Assembly: GCA_947497315.1 (NCBI GenBank)
Contig: CANMFX010000002.1
Coordinates: 558,001 to 622,000, forward strand
From: an uncultured Sphingomonadaceae bacterium
Lineage (GTDB): Bacteria > Pseudomonadota > Alphaproteobacteria > Sphingomonadales > Sphingomonadaceae
Direction: 5' to 3'
DNA: 64,000 nt
Positions within the stretch are counted from its first letter, which is position 1, and every line of letters begins with the position of its first letter. Both the position numbers and the translations under genes were made by a program. Below the pieces are notes generated by a model, which saw only the letters and a list, made by a program, of their open reading frames with translations, searched no databases and was not told where the DNA came from. Positions 26,087 through 34,817 of this stretch are shown piece after piece.

Positions 26087-27006
26087 GCAGCTTTTTCTGT
26101 AACCCAGCTTTGACTCTGGCGCATGATCTCCGCCAGAAGCTTGAATTCCTCTTTGCGTGGACTGTTTTTGCGCCATACCAAAGCGATATCACGAAATGCA
26201 CGATCCGACTTGATCGGGCGTGCCAAAATGTCGGTATGGGTTAGAATTCCGCTATCAATGGCCATTTTCGGAAGTAGGGTCAGGCCCAGCCCGTTGTCCA
26301 CCATTTGAACCAGAGTGTGGAGTGACGTACCCATCATACGCGCGGATGCCCTCAACTCCGGGCGGTCACAGGCGGCAAGAGCATGGTCTTTCAGGCAATG
26401 GCCGTCCTCCAGCAACAAGAGTCTATTCTCATCTATAATTGCTGGATCAATCACTTTGGGCGGGTCGCGAGGATCATCCTTTGGAAAAGCAACAAAAATT
26501 TCATCATCAAACAGAGTTTCCGATTCCACATCACCACATGAAAAGGGCAGGGCTAGCAGAACACAATCCACTTGCCCGTGATTGAGTGAATCACAGGCCG
26601 AATGACTGGTTTCTTCCTTCAGATAGAGTTTGAGTTCCGGCCGTTCTTTTCGCAATCTCGGGAGTAGCTTGGGCAACAGAAATGGCGCAATCGTTGGAAT
26701 TACGCTCATGCGGACATCACCAACCAGTGGCTGACCAGCGGAGCGCGCCATGTCGGAAAGCTCTTCCGCTTCCCGCAAAATACGGTGTGATTTTTCCACC
26801 ATTTGCTTTCCAAGTTCAGTAAAGCGAACCACGCGACGTGTCCGTTCTACCAGCATTACATCAAGCAATGTCTCGAGTTCTTTAATGCCGGCTGAAAGGG
26901 TCGACTGGGTAACATAACAAGCTTCCGCCGCCCGTCCAAAATGACCATGTTCTTCCAGCGCCACCAGATATTGCAGCTGCTTCAGTGTCGGCAGGTAGTT
27001 TGACAT
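26083..27006 (-). CDS. oxyR: Hydrogen peroxide-sensing LysR regulator OxyR
   Basis: The 307-residue protein has the LysR helix-turn-helix (LPTLKQLQYLVALEEHGHFGRAAEACYVTQSTLS region) and an effector domain. The peroxide-sensing pair is present as C204 and C213 (GHCLKDHALAAC), with the same spacing as E. coli C199/C208. The likely target in this window is katG, although katG is 20 kb away. The ATG at 27006 is chosen for the usual length. It is divergent from the serine acetyltransferase gene. Confidence 0.92.
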   Translation of the reverse strand: MSNYLPTLKQLQYLVALEEHGHFGRAAEACYVTQSTLSAGIKELETLLDVMLVERTRRVVRFTELGKQMVEKSHRILREAEELSDMARSAGQPLVGDVRMSVIPTIAPFLLPKLLPRLRKERPELKLYLKEETSHSACDSLNHGQVDCVLLALPFSCGDVESETLFDDEIFVAFPKDDPRDPPKVIDPAIIDENRLLLLEDGHCLKDHALAACDRPELRASARMMGTSLHTLVQMVDNGLGLTLLPKMAIDSGILTHTDILARPIKSDRAFRDIALVWRKNSPRKEEFKLLAEIMRQSQSWVTEKAA

Positions 27007-27158
27007 GATTTGACCCTTCGATGAATGGCTGCCCAATAATTCAAGATGATCATAAATACGAGTGCAAAAAGACCCGTTTTAAATGAGTTGCAAGAAAGGA
27101 CTGGAAATATCCGGTCGGGGTCCTTAGCTTATCTACTTGTAAATTGTCGGAGGAAGAC

Positions 27159-27863
27159 ATGTTTCGGGACCTTGGTGAGTATCTGGACTCCATAAAAGCG
27201 AGAGACCCCGCTCCTCGCTCCCGCTGGGAGGTATTGCTTTATCCGGGTGTACTGGCTTTGGGCTTGCACCGGATTGCGCATTGGTTCTTCAAAGGTGAAC
27301 TCTTCTTTTTCGCACGCTTTGTGAACCATTTTTCTCGCCTTTTTACTGCTATTGATATTCATCCAGGTGCCAAGATTGGCCGACATCTGTTTATTGATCA
27401 CGGTTTTTCGGTAATTGGTGAAACCGCTGAAATCGGGGACAATGTTACTATTTATCAATGCGTGACGCTTGGCGGGACGAATCCCGCAAACGGCGTCGGT
27501 GGCAAGCGGCATCCAACCATTGAGGATGATGCCATCTTAGGGTCTGGCGCACAGATACTAGGGCCCATTACGGTCGGTAAAAGATCACGGATCGGGGCCA
27601 ATGCCGTGGTGACGCAGGACGTACCAGAGGGTGCAACGATGGTGGGTGTTAGGGCTCGTCCAACGCTTGTTCAAGTGGAACAATATCAGGAAGAATTCAC
27701 GCCCTATGGAACCCCATGCAGTGAGGTTTTTGACCCTTCGACGCAGAAACTCGAAATCTTGCAATGTGAAATGGAGCAACTGCAAAAACGGATCGCCGCT
27801 TATGCAGAGGGGCGTGACAAGCCTCAGGACGATAAATCGGAAAGCAAAAGAGATAGCGCCTGA
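27159..27863 (+). CDS. Serine O-acetyltransferase (CysE/EpsC family)
   Basis: The 234-residue protein has an alpha-helical N-terminus and left-handed beta-helix repeats (IHPGAKIGRHLFIDHG, VIGETAEIGDNVTIYQCVTLGG, HPTIEDDAILGSGAQILGP). The catalytic His is expected in IDHG. It makes O-acetylserine for cysteine synthesis. GGAGGA lies five bases before the ATG at 27159, which settles the start; a TTG at 27144 is rejected. The last 40 residues are Lys/Asp-rich and beyond the usual end of the fold. A short inverted repeat (AAGGAC 27096-27101, GTCCTT 27120-27125) lies upstream. Confidence 0.92.
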   Translation: MFRDLGEYLDSIKARDPAPRSRWEVLLYPGVLALGLHRIAHWFFKGELFFFARFVNHFSRLFTAIDIHPGAKIGRHLFIDHGFSVIGETAEIGDNVTIYQCVTLGGTNPANGVGGKRHPTIEDDAILGSGAQILGPITVGKRSRIGANAVVTQDVPEGATMVGVRARPTLVQVEQYQEEFTPYGTPCSEVFDPSTQKLEILQCEMEQLQKRIAAYAEGRDKPQDDKSESKRDSA

Positions 27864-28219
27864 TGCGCTCTGAAAATTCCAACGTTTCATCTTTTCCCAA
27901 CAGGAAAATGTCCTCCGTTCAGGTAGGATTTGAAAGAAAAGAGATGGAACGGATTCTCAATCTTTACGGGCGAATGGTCGCGGCAGGCCATTGGCGCGAT
28001 TATGCTATGGATATGGGCAAGGACGCAGCCGTTTTTGCTGCATTTCGACGGACATCGGAACGACCACAGATGCGAATCGAGAAGCGCCCGGCGGATCGCA
28101 ATAAACAAGGTATGTGGACGTTGCATGGCGAGCATGGGCAGATACTAAAGCGCGGCCATGAGCTTGCTGGGGTACTTGCTCCAATGGAACGTCGCCTGAT
28201 GAAACTCGTCTCGGAATAA
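27863..28219 (+). CDS. DUF2794 family protein
   Basis: The 118-residue protein has VGFERKEMERILNLYGRMVAAGHWRDYAMDM and FRRTSERPQMRIEKRP, which I recognise as DUF2794, an alphaproteobacterial family of unknown function. Its ATG overlaps the upstream stop by one base (TGATG). An internal ATG at 27908 behind AGGAAA is an alternative start and would fit the domain better. No catalytic motif is evident. Confidence 0.85.
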   Translation: MRSENSNVSSFPNRKMSSVQVGFERKEMERILNLYGRMVAAGHWRDYAMDMGKDAAVFAAFRRTSERPQMRIEKRPADRNKQGMWTLHGEHGQILKRGHELAGVLAPMERRLMKLVSE

Positions 28220-28265
28220 GGTGCCTTCATCACGTATATCGAGGAACAGTAAGCTCGTAAAAAAA

Positions 28266-28283
28266 CTGCAATAAAAATGACGT
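28266..28283 (+). promoter_or_regulatory. Candidate degenerate Pho box upstream of the porin gene
   Basis: CTGCAATAAAAATGACGT matches 13 of 18 positions of the E. coli-style Pho box CTGTCATAAAACTGTCAT by my count. It lies about 70 bases before the porin ATG, and a TAATCA sequence sits at a plausible -10 distance. The match is weak but the neighbouring Pst/Pho operon supports it. Confidence 0.35.
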
Positions 28284-28352
28284 TTTTCCGAAACCTAATC
28301 ATCATAGAGCCGTCAACAATCAATCAAGACATTGTTTGGGGATTCTGTGAAC

Positions 28353-29708
28353 ATGAATTTGAAATCTACTCTCGTAACAAGTGCCGCGATCTTGGCACTC
28401 TTGCCGAACCAGGCTCTTGCGGCCCAAATTTCCAGCGAAGAAGCAGCAGCGCTTTTGGAGCGGCTCAACCAGCTGGAGCAGGAAGTTGTAAGTCTACGCG
28501 CGCAGCTTAGTAGTGTCGAAACTGTGCAACAGCAGCAAAGCGAGCAGGTTGCCGAGGTCGAAAAAGTGGCGCAGGCCAAAGAAAAAACCAGCATCAAGTT
28601 TAAAGGGGCACCTGAAATCAAAACCGACGACGGTTGGAGCTTCAAGCCCCGTGGTCGTATTCTCTACGATTTCAATAATCTTTCATCTATACCGTCGACA
28701 ATTGATATTCCTGGTGAAGGTTTCTCGAACGAAGCACGGCGCGTTCGCTTGGGCGTTCAGGGCAAGATTCCTGGCGGTTTCGGCTATAAGCTTGAGGCCG
28801 ATCTTTTGGACGGTGTTGAACTAACTGACGCCTATCTGGATTATAAAAGCGGTGGTCTAACGGTGACGGTTGGCCAGCATAATAACTTCCAGTCACTGGA
28901 AGAAATATCGAGCAGCAACGATACCAGCTTTATTGAACGTTCTGCCTTTACCGATGCATTTGGTTTTCAGCGTAAGGTCGGTGTTTCCGCAGCTTACAAG
29001 ACCGGTGATTTGTTGCTGCAAGGCGGTGTATTTACCGACAATATTGATGACCTGAGTGACGGCAATGACAGCATCAACCTAGATGGCAGGCTGGTGTTTG
29101 CGCCAAAACTTGGCGATGCCCAACTTCATCTGGGCGGCTCCGTTCACTGGACGGATCTTGGAGATACCATTGATTCAGTCCGTTATCGTCAGCGACCATT
29201 GATTCACAGTGTTGATACGCGTTTCATCAACACTGGGAACATCTCTGCGGAAGAGCAGCTGACTTATGGTTTAGAAGCAGCAGTTATTTCTGGCCGTTTC
29301 CACGCTGCTGCCGAAACCCACTGGGCTAGGGTCAGTCGGCCGGGCCTGGCTAATCCCACCTTTTTTGGTGGTTCGGTGGAAGCCGGGCTGTTTTTGACTG
29401 ATGACAAGCGTGAATATAAGGGCGGTGTTTTCAAAGGCGTGAAAGTTAACAATCCCGTTGGTTCGGGTGGTTCTGGTGCCTGGCAAGTAAATGTGCGTTA
29501 TGACCGGCTTGATCTTACCGACGCTGGAATCATTGGCGGCACGCAAGACGGCTATATGGCATCACTAATTTGGACTCCGGTCGATTATGTTCGTTTTCTG
29601 GTGAACTACGGCCATCTATCTTATGGCAATGCTCTTGGTATTGTGACTGGAGCACCGGATGACTATTCGGTTGATGTTATCGGCGCGCGAGCACAGATTT
29701 CTTTCTAG
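28353..29708 (+). CDS. Phosphate-selective porin (OprO/OprP family)
   Basis: The 451-residue protein has a signal peptide (TLVTSAAILALLPNQALAA), a coiled-coil segment (ALLERLNQLEQEVVSLRAQL) and a beta-barrel ending with aromatic/hydrophobic GARAQISF, the outer-membrane C-terminal signature. FKPRGRILYDFNNL and VTVGQHNNFQSLEEISSSNDTSFIER are typical of OprO/P porins. It would take up phosphate or polyphosphate across the outer membrane. The ATG at 28353 is preferred; in-frame TTG and GTG codons lie just upstream. It is adjacent and convergent to phoB. Confidence 0.92.
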   Translation: MNLKSTLVTSAAILALLPNQALAAQISSEEAAALLERLNQLEQEVVSLRAQLSSVETVQQQQSEQVAEVEKVAQAKEKTSIKFKGAPEIKTDDGWSFKPRGRILYDFNNLSSIPSTIDIPGEGFSNEARRVRLGVQGKIPGGFGYKLEADLLDGVELTDAYLDYKSGGLTVTVGQHNNFQSLEEISSSNDTSFIERSAFTDAFGFQRKVGVSAAYKTGDLLLQGGVFTDNIDDLSDGNDSINLDGRLVFAPKLGDAQLHLGGSVHWTDLGDTIDSVRYRQRPLIHSVDTRFINTGNISAEEQLTYGLEAAVISGRFHAAAETHWARVSRPGLANPTFFGGSVEAGLFLTDDKREYKGGVFKGVKVNNPVGSGGSGAWQVNVRYDRLDLTDAGIIGGTQDGYMASLIWTPVDYVRFLVNYGHLSYGNALGIVTGAPDDYSVDVIGARAQISF

Positions 29709-29734
29709 AAACCTCATGCAGAGCAAATGAAAAA

Positions 29735-29760
29735 GGCCGGTAAAAGCCGGTCTTTTTTGT
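29735..29760. terminator. Bidirectional intrinsic terminator between porin and phoB
   Basis: The stem AAGGCCGGT / GCCGGTCTT with an AAA loop (two wobble pairs) is flanked by A-rich and T-rich runs, so it can act on the plus strand for the porin and on the minus strand for the pst-pho operon. Confidence 0.85.
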
Positions 29761-29784
29761 ACGCTCATTGCAGAATATCCTGGG

Positions 29785-30480
29785 CTAAGCGGCTTCCGTA
29801 TCAAGAGCATAGCCGGCAGACCGGACTGTTCGGATAATATCCGGACGCTGATTTGCGTTCAATGCCTTGCGCAGGCGCCGAATATGAACATCGACGGTCC
29901 TTAGCTCTATGTCGCTGTCTTGCCCCCAGACACTGTCCAGCAAGCGTTCACGCGAGAACACCCAATTGGGATGCTCCAGAAAATGGCGCAACAGCCGAAA
30001 TTCAGTTGGGCCGAGAGGAATGATGTCGCCATCACGTTTCACCTTGTGGCCCACAGTGTCCATCTCCAGGTCTCCAAAAGCGAGTTTCTCGCCAGCCAGT
30101 GCAGGACGGACCCGCCGCAGTACAGCTTTTACCCGGGCTATTAGCTCGCGTGGGCTGAACGGTTTTGTAATATAATCATCGGCACCGGTTTCCAGACCGC
30201 GGATTTTATCTTCTTCCTCGCCACGAGCGGTTAGCATTATGATCGGAATATTGGCAGTTTCCGGGGAACGACGGAGACGGCGGCAAACTTCGATACCCGA
30301 GAGGTTCTCGATCATCCAATCCAGCAAGATAACATCGGGACGGTTCTCTTTTACCAGCAGCAATGCTTCCTCACCATCGGCGGTATGAATGACGTCATAT
30401 TCTTCTTTTTTGAAGTTCCATGACAAAAGCTCGGCCAGTGCGGCATCATCTTCTACCAGTAACAATCTCGCGTTGGACAT
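29785..30480 (-). CDS. phoB: Phosphate regulon response regulator PhoB
   Basis: The 231-residue protein has a receiver domain with the phosphoacceptor in ILLDWM (Asp54) and the TKPFSPREL lysine, and an OmpR-type winged helix (LGPTEFRLLRHFLEHPNWVFSRERLLDSVWG). It binds Pho boxes, including the one seen ahead of pstS. The ATG at 30480 follows GGGAGA; the frame to 30570 runs into phoU. It is last in the phoR-pst operon, four bases after phoU. Confidence 0.96.
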   Translation of the reverse strand: MSNARLLLVEDDAALAELLSWNFKKEEYDVIHTADGEEALLLVKENRPDVILLDWMIENLSGIEVCRRLRRSPETANIPIIMLTARGEEEDKIRGLETGADDYITKPFSPRELIARVKAVLRRVRPALAGEKLAFGDLEMDTVGHKVKRDGDIIPLGPTEFRLLRHFLEHPNWVFSRERLLDSVWGQDSDIELRTVDVHIRRLRKALNANQRPDIIRTVRSAGYALDTEAA

Positions 30481-30484
30481 ATTG

Positions 30485-31210
30485 CTATCTCCCGTTCGTG
30501 GGTTCTTCCATAAAATCGGTGGGGTTCTCACCGCGATCACGTTCCGGCATCGGTTCACCTTTGGCGGCAAAATAGACCATTTCCGCTACGTTGGTTGCGT
30601 GATCGCCGATACGTTCGAGATTTTTCGCGATGAAAAGCAGATGCGCGGCTTCCCCAATGTCCTTTGGATTTTCGATCATGTAAGTGATAACCGAGCGAAA
30701 TATGCTGGTATAAAAATCGTCAACGATCTGGTCACGCTCGCTAACATCAAGAGCGAGATCGGCATCTCGCCGAGCAAATGCCTCCAGAGAGTCCCTAACA
30801 AGTTCTGATGCCACATTTGACATGGAGGGTAACAACGAAGCTGGGCCCAATTTATGGGTACTGGCTATAACCGGAACGCGTTTCGCAATGTTCTTGGCGT
30901 AATCGCCAATGCGTTCGACAACCCCTGATATTTTGAATGTAGCGATCAGCTCGCGCAAATCGTCTGCCATCGGCGCACGCAATGCAATTGTCTGGAAAGT
31001 GAGGTCATCTATTCGCTTTTCCAAGTCATCGATCAACTTGTCTTCTGCAACAACTTCTTCAGCCAGTTTCAAATCATGCTTTTCAAGGGCACGCATTGCC
31101 TTCGAAATCGCCTGTTCGCTGCGACCACCAATTTCTGCAACCATGCCGCGCAGCTCATTAATATCGGTGTCAAAAGCTTTAACGGTATGTTCTGTGCCGC
31201 TATTTGGCAT
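30485..31210 (-). CDS. phoU: Phosphate signalling protein PhoU
   Basis: The 241-residue helical protein carries two PhoU repeats (AEIGGRSEQAISKAMRALE, SGVVERIGDYAKNIAKRV, AKNLERIGDHATNVAEMVYF). It couples PstB and PhoR to keep the Pho response off when phosphate is plentiful. It lies between pstB and phoB. Confidence 0.96.
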   Translation of the reverse strand: MPNSGTEHTVKAFDTDINELRGMVAEIGGRSEQAISKAMRALEKHDLKLAEEVVAEDKLIDDLEKRIDDLTFQTIALRAPMADDLRELIATFKISGVVERIGDYAKNIAKRVPVIASTHKLGPASLLPSMSNVASELVRDSLEAFARRDADLALDVSERDQIVDDFYTSIFRSVITYMIENPKDIGEAAHLLFIAKNLERIGDHATNVAEMVYFAAKGEPMPERDRGENPTDFMEEPTNGR

Positions 31211-31239
31211 TTTTGGGGTTCCTTCCCTTTCCAGTTCGC

Positions 31240-32082
31240 TTAGCCGTAGCGTCCGGTAATATAGTCCCGCGTTTTCTCTTCCGTAGGATTAGTGAATATG
31301 TCGGACGTTACGCCATATTCCACCAAAGTCCCCAAATGGAAGAAGGCGGTACGTTGCGACACCCGGGCAGCTTGCTGCATGTTATGCGTAACAATTACGA
31401 TAGCATATTTACCACGCAGTTCGTGGATCAGTTCTTCAATCTTTGCCGTTGCGATGGGGTCAAGCGCAGAACAAGGCTCGTCCATCAAGATTACTTCGGG
31501 GTCAACCGCGATGGCGCGGGCGATACACAGTCTTTGCTGTTGACCACCGGACAGAGCAGTTCCACTGTCCTGTAATCGATCTTGCACCTCGCCCCACAAA
31601 CCGGCCCGCTGCAGCGACGTTTCGACAATATTATCGAGCTCATCCTTGCTGCTGGCAAGCCCGTGAATACGGGGGCCATAGGCGATATTGTCATAAATTG
31701 ATTTAGGGAATGGATTGGGTTTTTGAAAAACCATGCCAACCCGTGCTCGCAGTTGCACGACATCCATTTTTGGCGCGTAAATATCCTCGCCCTCCAATGT
31801 AATGTCACCGGTAACCCTCGCGATCGGAATAGTGTCATTCATCCGGTTCAGGCAGCGCAGAAAGGTAGATTTCCCGCAACCAGATGGGCCAATGAACGCG
31901 GTGACGTTGTCCATAGTAACATCAATGGAGACATCTTTGATCGCCTGTTTCTCACCATAGAAAACATCCACATTGCGGGTTGTCATTTTCAATGGTCCAT
32001 CGCCAGCAGAAATGGCGGAAGCTGTAGTCTCTGTCATGATTGGGCTTTCACTGGGACTGGTACTGTCTAATAATTCTGTCAT
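31240..32082 (-). CDS. pstB: Phosphate ABC transporter ATP-binding protein
   Basis: The 280-residue ABC ATPase has Walker [10 protein letters not shown], signature [14 protein letters not shown], Walker [14 protein letters not shown] and the H-loop [32 protein letters not shown] is the PstB hallmark. The N-terminus has about 30 Ser/Thr-rich residues more than E. coli PstB; an internal ATG could be used. It starts nine bases after pstA. Confidence 0.97.
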   Translation of the reverse strand: MTELLDSTSPSESPIMTETTASAISAGDGPLKMTTRNVDVFYGEKQAIKDVSIDVTMDNVTAFIGPSGCGKSTFLRCLNRMNDTIPIARVTGDITLEGEDIYAPKMDVVQLRARVGMVFQKPNPFPKSIYDNIAYGPRIHGLASSKDELDNIVETSLQRAGLWGEVQDRLQDSGTALSGGQQQRLCIARAIAVDPEVILMDEPCSALDPIATAKIEELIHELRGKYAIVIVTHNMQQAARVSQRTAFFHLGTLVEYGVTSDIFTNPTEEKTRDYITGRYG

Positions 32083-32090
32083 ATCATGAT

Positions 32091-33359
32091 CTACCAGCGG
32101 GTTTCAAAACGATTGCGTAGATATATCGCAAGAGCGTTCATTGTGAGAAGGAACAGTAGCAGCACAATAATTGCCGCCGAGGTTTTTTCGACAAAGCCGC
32201 GATTTACCTCATCCGACCAAAGGAAAATCTGCACCGGTAGAACGGTGGCAGGTTCTACAATACCGCCAGGTGGTGTGGCGATAAAGGCGCGCATGCCAAT
32301 CATCAGCAAAGGTGCGGTTTCGCCCAGGGCTCGGGCCATGCCAATAATCGTACCTGTTAGGATGCCTGGCAGGGCAAGTGGCAGAACATGGTGAAAGACA
32401 ACCTGCATTTGGCTGGCACCTATGCCCAAAGCCGCCTCACGAATAGATGGAGGTACGGCTTTGACGGCATTGCGCCCGGATATCACGATTACCGGCATGG
32501 TCATAAGGGCTAGCGTTAGGCCCCCTACCAGTGCGGCGGATCGCGGCAGACCAAAGAGGTTGAGGAATACAGCCAAACCAAGCAGACCAAAGATAATCGA
32601 TGGAACCGCAGCCAAATTGTTGATGGAAACTTCAATCAAGTCGGTAAAACGGTTTTTGGGTGCGTATTCCTCGAGATAAAGGGCAGAAAGTACACCTATC
32701 GGGAAAGCGATAAGCAATGTGATAAACATTGTTATCAATGAGCCTTTCAACGCACCCCATATCCCGACTTGCATCGGGTCAGTCGCGTCAGAATTGGTCA
32801 AGAAATTCCAGTTAAATCCAGTACTCAGCCGATCTTTCAACTCGGCAACTTTGTTTTCCGCAGTCTCGCTGCCACTTCCTTTAAACGCGACATCGATTTC
32901 TGATTCGACCGGCAGGTAGAGCGTCGTTTTTGTTTCTACAATCTGGGGATTTTTCAATATCTCTTGATTGACGGCTTGCCACCCGCCAGCTGAGAACAAT
33001 TCGCTGCCTTCTTCACCATATTGAATTTGAACACTCGTGTTTACAATATCTTGAACACCCAATGTCCGAAGATTAGCCGGGCCATTGGCTCCTCTAAACT
33101 GATCTGCAGTCGCACCTCCCGTCATGGCAGGAAAGTCAATTTCGACCGGCAGTTCAGTTTGGGTAAAGCCGCGCAGACCGTTTCCGACCATCACGATCAT
33201 CAAAAATGCCAGAAAGCCCGCTGACAATATTATCGCGCTGATACCCAGTGCCTTGAATCGTCGTTCGGCGGCATAGCGCTTGCGAATGCGCTGTTGCATT
33301 GCATCGCTCTGCCAATCTGTCGGATTGCGTTCTTCCACAAAGGCCGCGCTGCTATTCAT
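32091..33359 (-). CDS. pstA: Phosphate ABC transporter permease PstA, with DUF3333-type extension
   Basis: The 422-residue permease is over 100 residues longer than E. coli PstA. After the first helix ([19 protein letters not shown]), a periplasmic insert of about 140 residues (about 70-205) precedes the usual permease core with [32 protein letters not shown] and the EAA-like loop [25 protein letters not shown]. The insert matches the DUF3333 extension known in alphaproteobacteria. The ATG overlaps the pstC end by eight bases. Confidence 0.95.
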   Translation of the reverse strand: MNSSAAFVEERNPTDWQSDAMQQRIRKRYAAERRFKALGISAIILSAGFLAFLMIVMVGNGLRGFTQTELPVEIDFPAMTGGATADQFRGANGPANLRTLGVQDIVNTSVQIQYGEEGSELFSAGGWQAVNQEILKNPQIVETKTTLYLPVESEIDVAFKGSGSETAENKVAELKDRLSTGFNWNFLTNSDATDPMQVGIWGALKGSLITMFITLLIAFPIGVLSALYLEEYAPKNRFTDLIEVSINNLAAVPSIIFGLLGLAVFLNLFGLPRSAALVGGLTLALMTMPVIVISGRNAVKAVPPSIREAALGIGASQMQVVFHHVLPLALPGILTGTIIGMARALGETAPLLMIGMRAFIATPPGGIVEPATVLPVQIFLWSDEVNRGFVEKTSAAIIVLLLFLLTMNALAIYLRNRFETRW

Positions 33360-34734
33360 AAGCTTCCCGATATTTTTTGACGACTCTAAGTGCGATAAGG
33401 TTGAGAAGAAGGGTTACTATGAACAGCACGAGCCCAAGCGCAAAGGCGGCAAGAGTTTTGGGACTGTCAAATTCCTGATCACCGGTCAGCAGTTTAACGA
33501 TCTGGGTCGTGACAGTTGTTACACTGGAAAACGGATTGGCGGTCATATTTGCCGCGAGGCCCGCTGCCATGACAACGATCATCGTTTCGCCAATGGCACG
33601 ACTTACGGCCAGCAAAACGCCGCCGACCACACCCGGTAAAGCAGCCGGAATGAGAACCTTTTTTATGGTTTCACTCTTTGTCGCGCCCATGGCGAGCGAT
33701 CCATCACGCATCGCACTGGGAACCGCGGCAATGCTATCATCAGCCATAGAGGATACAAAGGGGATGATCATGATGCCCATAACGACACCAGCAGCCAGCG
33801 CGGATTCTGAAGAGGCTCCGCTAATTCCGATGGAAACCGCAAAATCTCTCAGGGCTGGTGCAACAGTCAGAGCTGCAAAATAGCCATAGACAACCGTTGG
33901 AACGCCAGCGAGTACCTCCAAAATTGGTTTCATCCATGCGCGAAAATTAGGCGGTGCATATTGGGTGAGATAGATAGCGCTCATCAATCCCAGTGGGATG
34001 GCAACTATCATCGCAATGATAGCGCCGATAAACACAGTGCCCCAAAATAGAGGAATTGCACCAAATCCAGTCTCGCCCCGTGGCCCTGCGACGGCCTTGG
34101 GATTCCATTCGGTTCCGAATAAAAAGTCGATGGGAGATACCATCGAAAAGAATCGCGCCGATTCAAAGATCAATGATACAAATATACCGATGGTGGTAAT
34201 TGTGGCGATGAGCGATGCAAAAAGCAGCAGCAGCATTGTCACGCGTTCAATCTTTGTGCGTGCTCTGAGTTCTGGCTTTAGTTTGAGCCATCCGAACGCA
34301 CCGCAAGCAAACACCAACAAGAGAGCGGCAACCATCCCGAGTGTCCGATAATAGGATATTGCTGTCCGATAAGGTTCAACCATGGACTGAGAGAGAGGGT
34401 TAAATGCTTGAACTTGTTGCCCCGATGCGATGGAGCGCGCTTCCGCTAATATGGCGCCTCGCGCGAATGGATCTTGTGGGAGTTGCTCCGCTGCAGGGCT
34501 GGTCAACGCCGCATCGGTAATGAGCGCCGGGCTAGCCATGTTCCAGATCATTAGGAATAGAAGTGCAGGGCCAATAGCCCAAAGGGCGACATACCAGCCA
34601 TGATAATTGGGGAGTGAGTGTACAGCTCCCCTTTTTTTGTTGTCAGCTGAAAAACGGCTTGCTTTGACGCGGCCAAAAAACCACGCAATGCCACCAAGGA
34701 CAATGATCAGCATGAAGAGAATGGAGCCTGTCAC
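33352..34734 (-). CDS. pstC: Phosphate ABC transporter permease PstC, extended
   Basis: The 460-residue permease has an N-terminal extension of about 190 residues with two extra helices and a periplasmic stretch (SPAAEQLPQDPFARGAILAEA) before the core. The core holds LFGTEWNP, GLMSAIYLTQYAPP, VLAGVPTVVYGYFAAL and SLAMGATKSETIKKVLIPAALPG. It pairs with PstA. The GTG at 34734 lacks a strong ribosome binding site; an ATG at 34713 is possible. An inverted repeat lies between it and pstS. Confidence 0.94.
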   Translation of the reverse strand: MTGSILFMLIIVLGGIAWFFGRVKASRFSADNKKRGAVHSLPNYHGWYVALWAIGPALLFLMIWNMASPALITDAALTSPAAEQLPQDPFARGAILAEARSIASGQQVQAFNPLSQSMVEPYRTAISYYRTLGMVAALLLVFACGAFGWLKLKPELRARTKIERVTMLLLLFASLIATITTIGIFVSLIFESARFFSMVSPIDFLFGTEWNPKAVAGPRGETGFGAIPLFWGTVFIGAIIAMIVAIPLGLMSAIYLTQYAPPNFRAWMKPILEVLAGVPTVVYGYFAALTVAPALRDFAVSIGISGASSESALAAGVVMGIMIIPFVSSMADDSIAAVPSAMRDGSLAMGATKSETIKKVLIPAALPGVVGGVLLAVSRAIGETMIVVMAAGLAANMTANPFSSVTTVTTQIVKLLTGDQEFDSPKTLAAFALGLVLFIVTLLLNLIALRVVKKYREAYE

Positions 34735-34768
34735 GGTAGAATAACTGATCCTTGGTTAGGAATAGGTA

Positions 34769-34812
34769 TAGCGGAATGCGGACCCTTTAAGAAAGCGGCC
34801 CGCATTCCGCTA
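34769..34812. repeat. 13-bp perfect inverted repeat between pstS and pstC
   Basis: TAGCGGAATGCGG at 34769-34781 pairs with CCGCATTCCGCTA at 34800-34812, leaving an 18-base loop. It follows the pstS stop on the minus strand and has no T-run, so it is more likely an mRNA-stabilising or partial-stop hairpin than a full terminator. Confidence 0.8.
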
Positions 34813-34817
34813 GCAAA

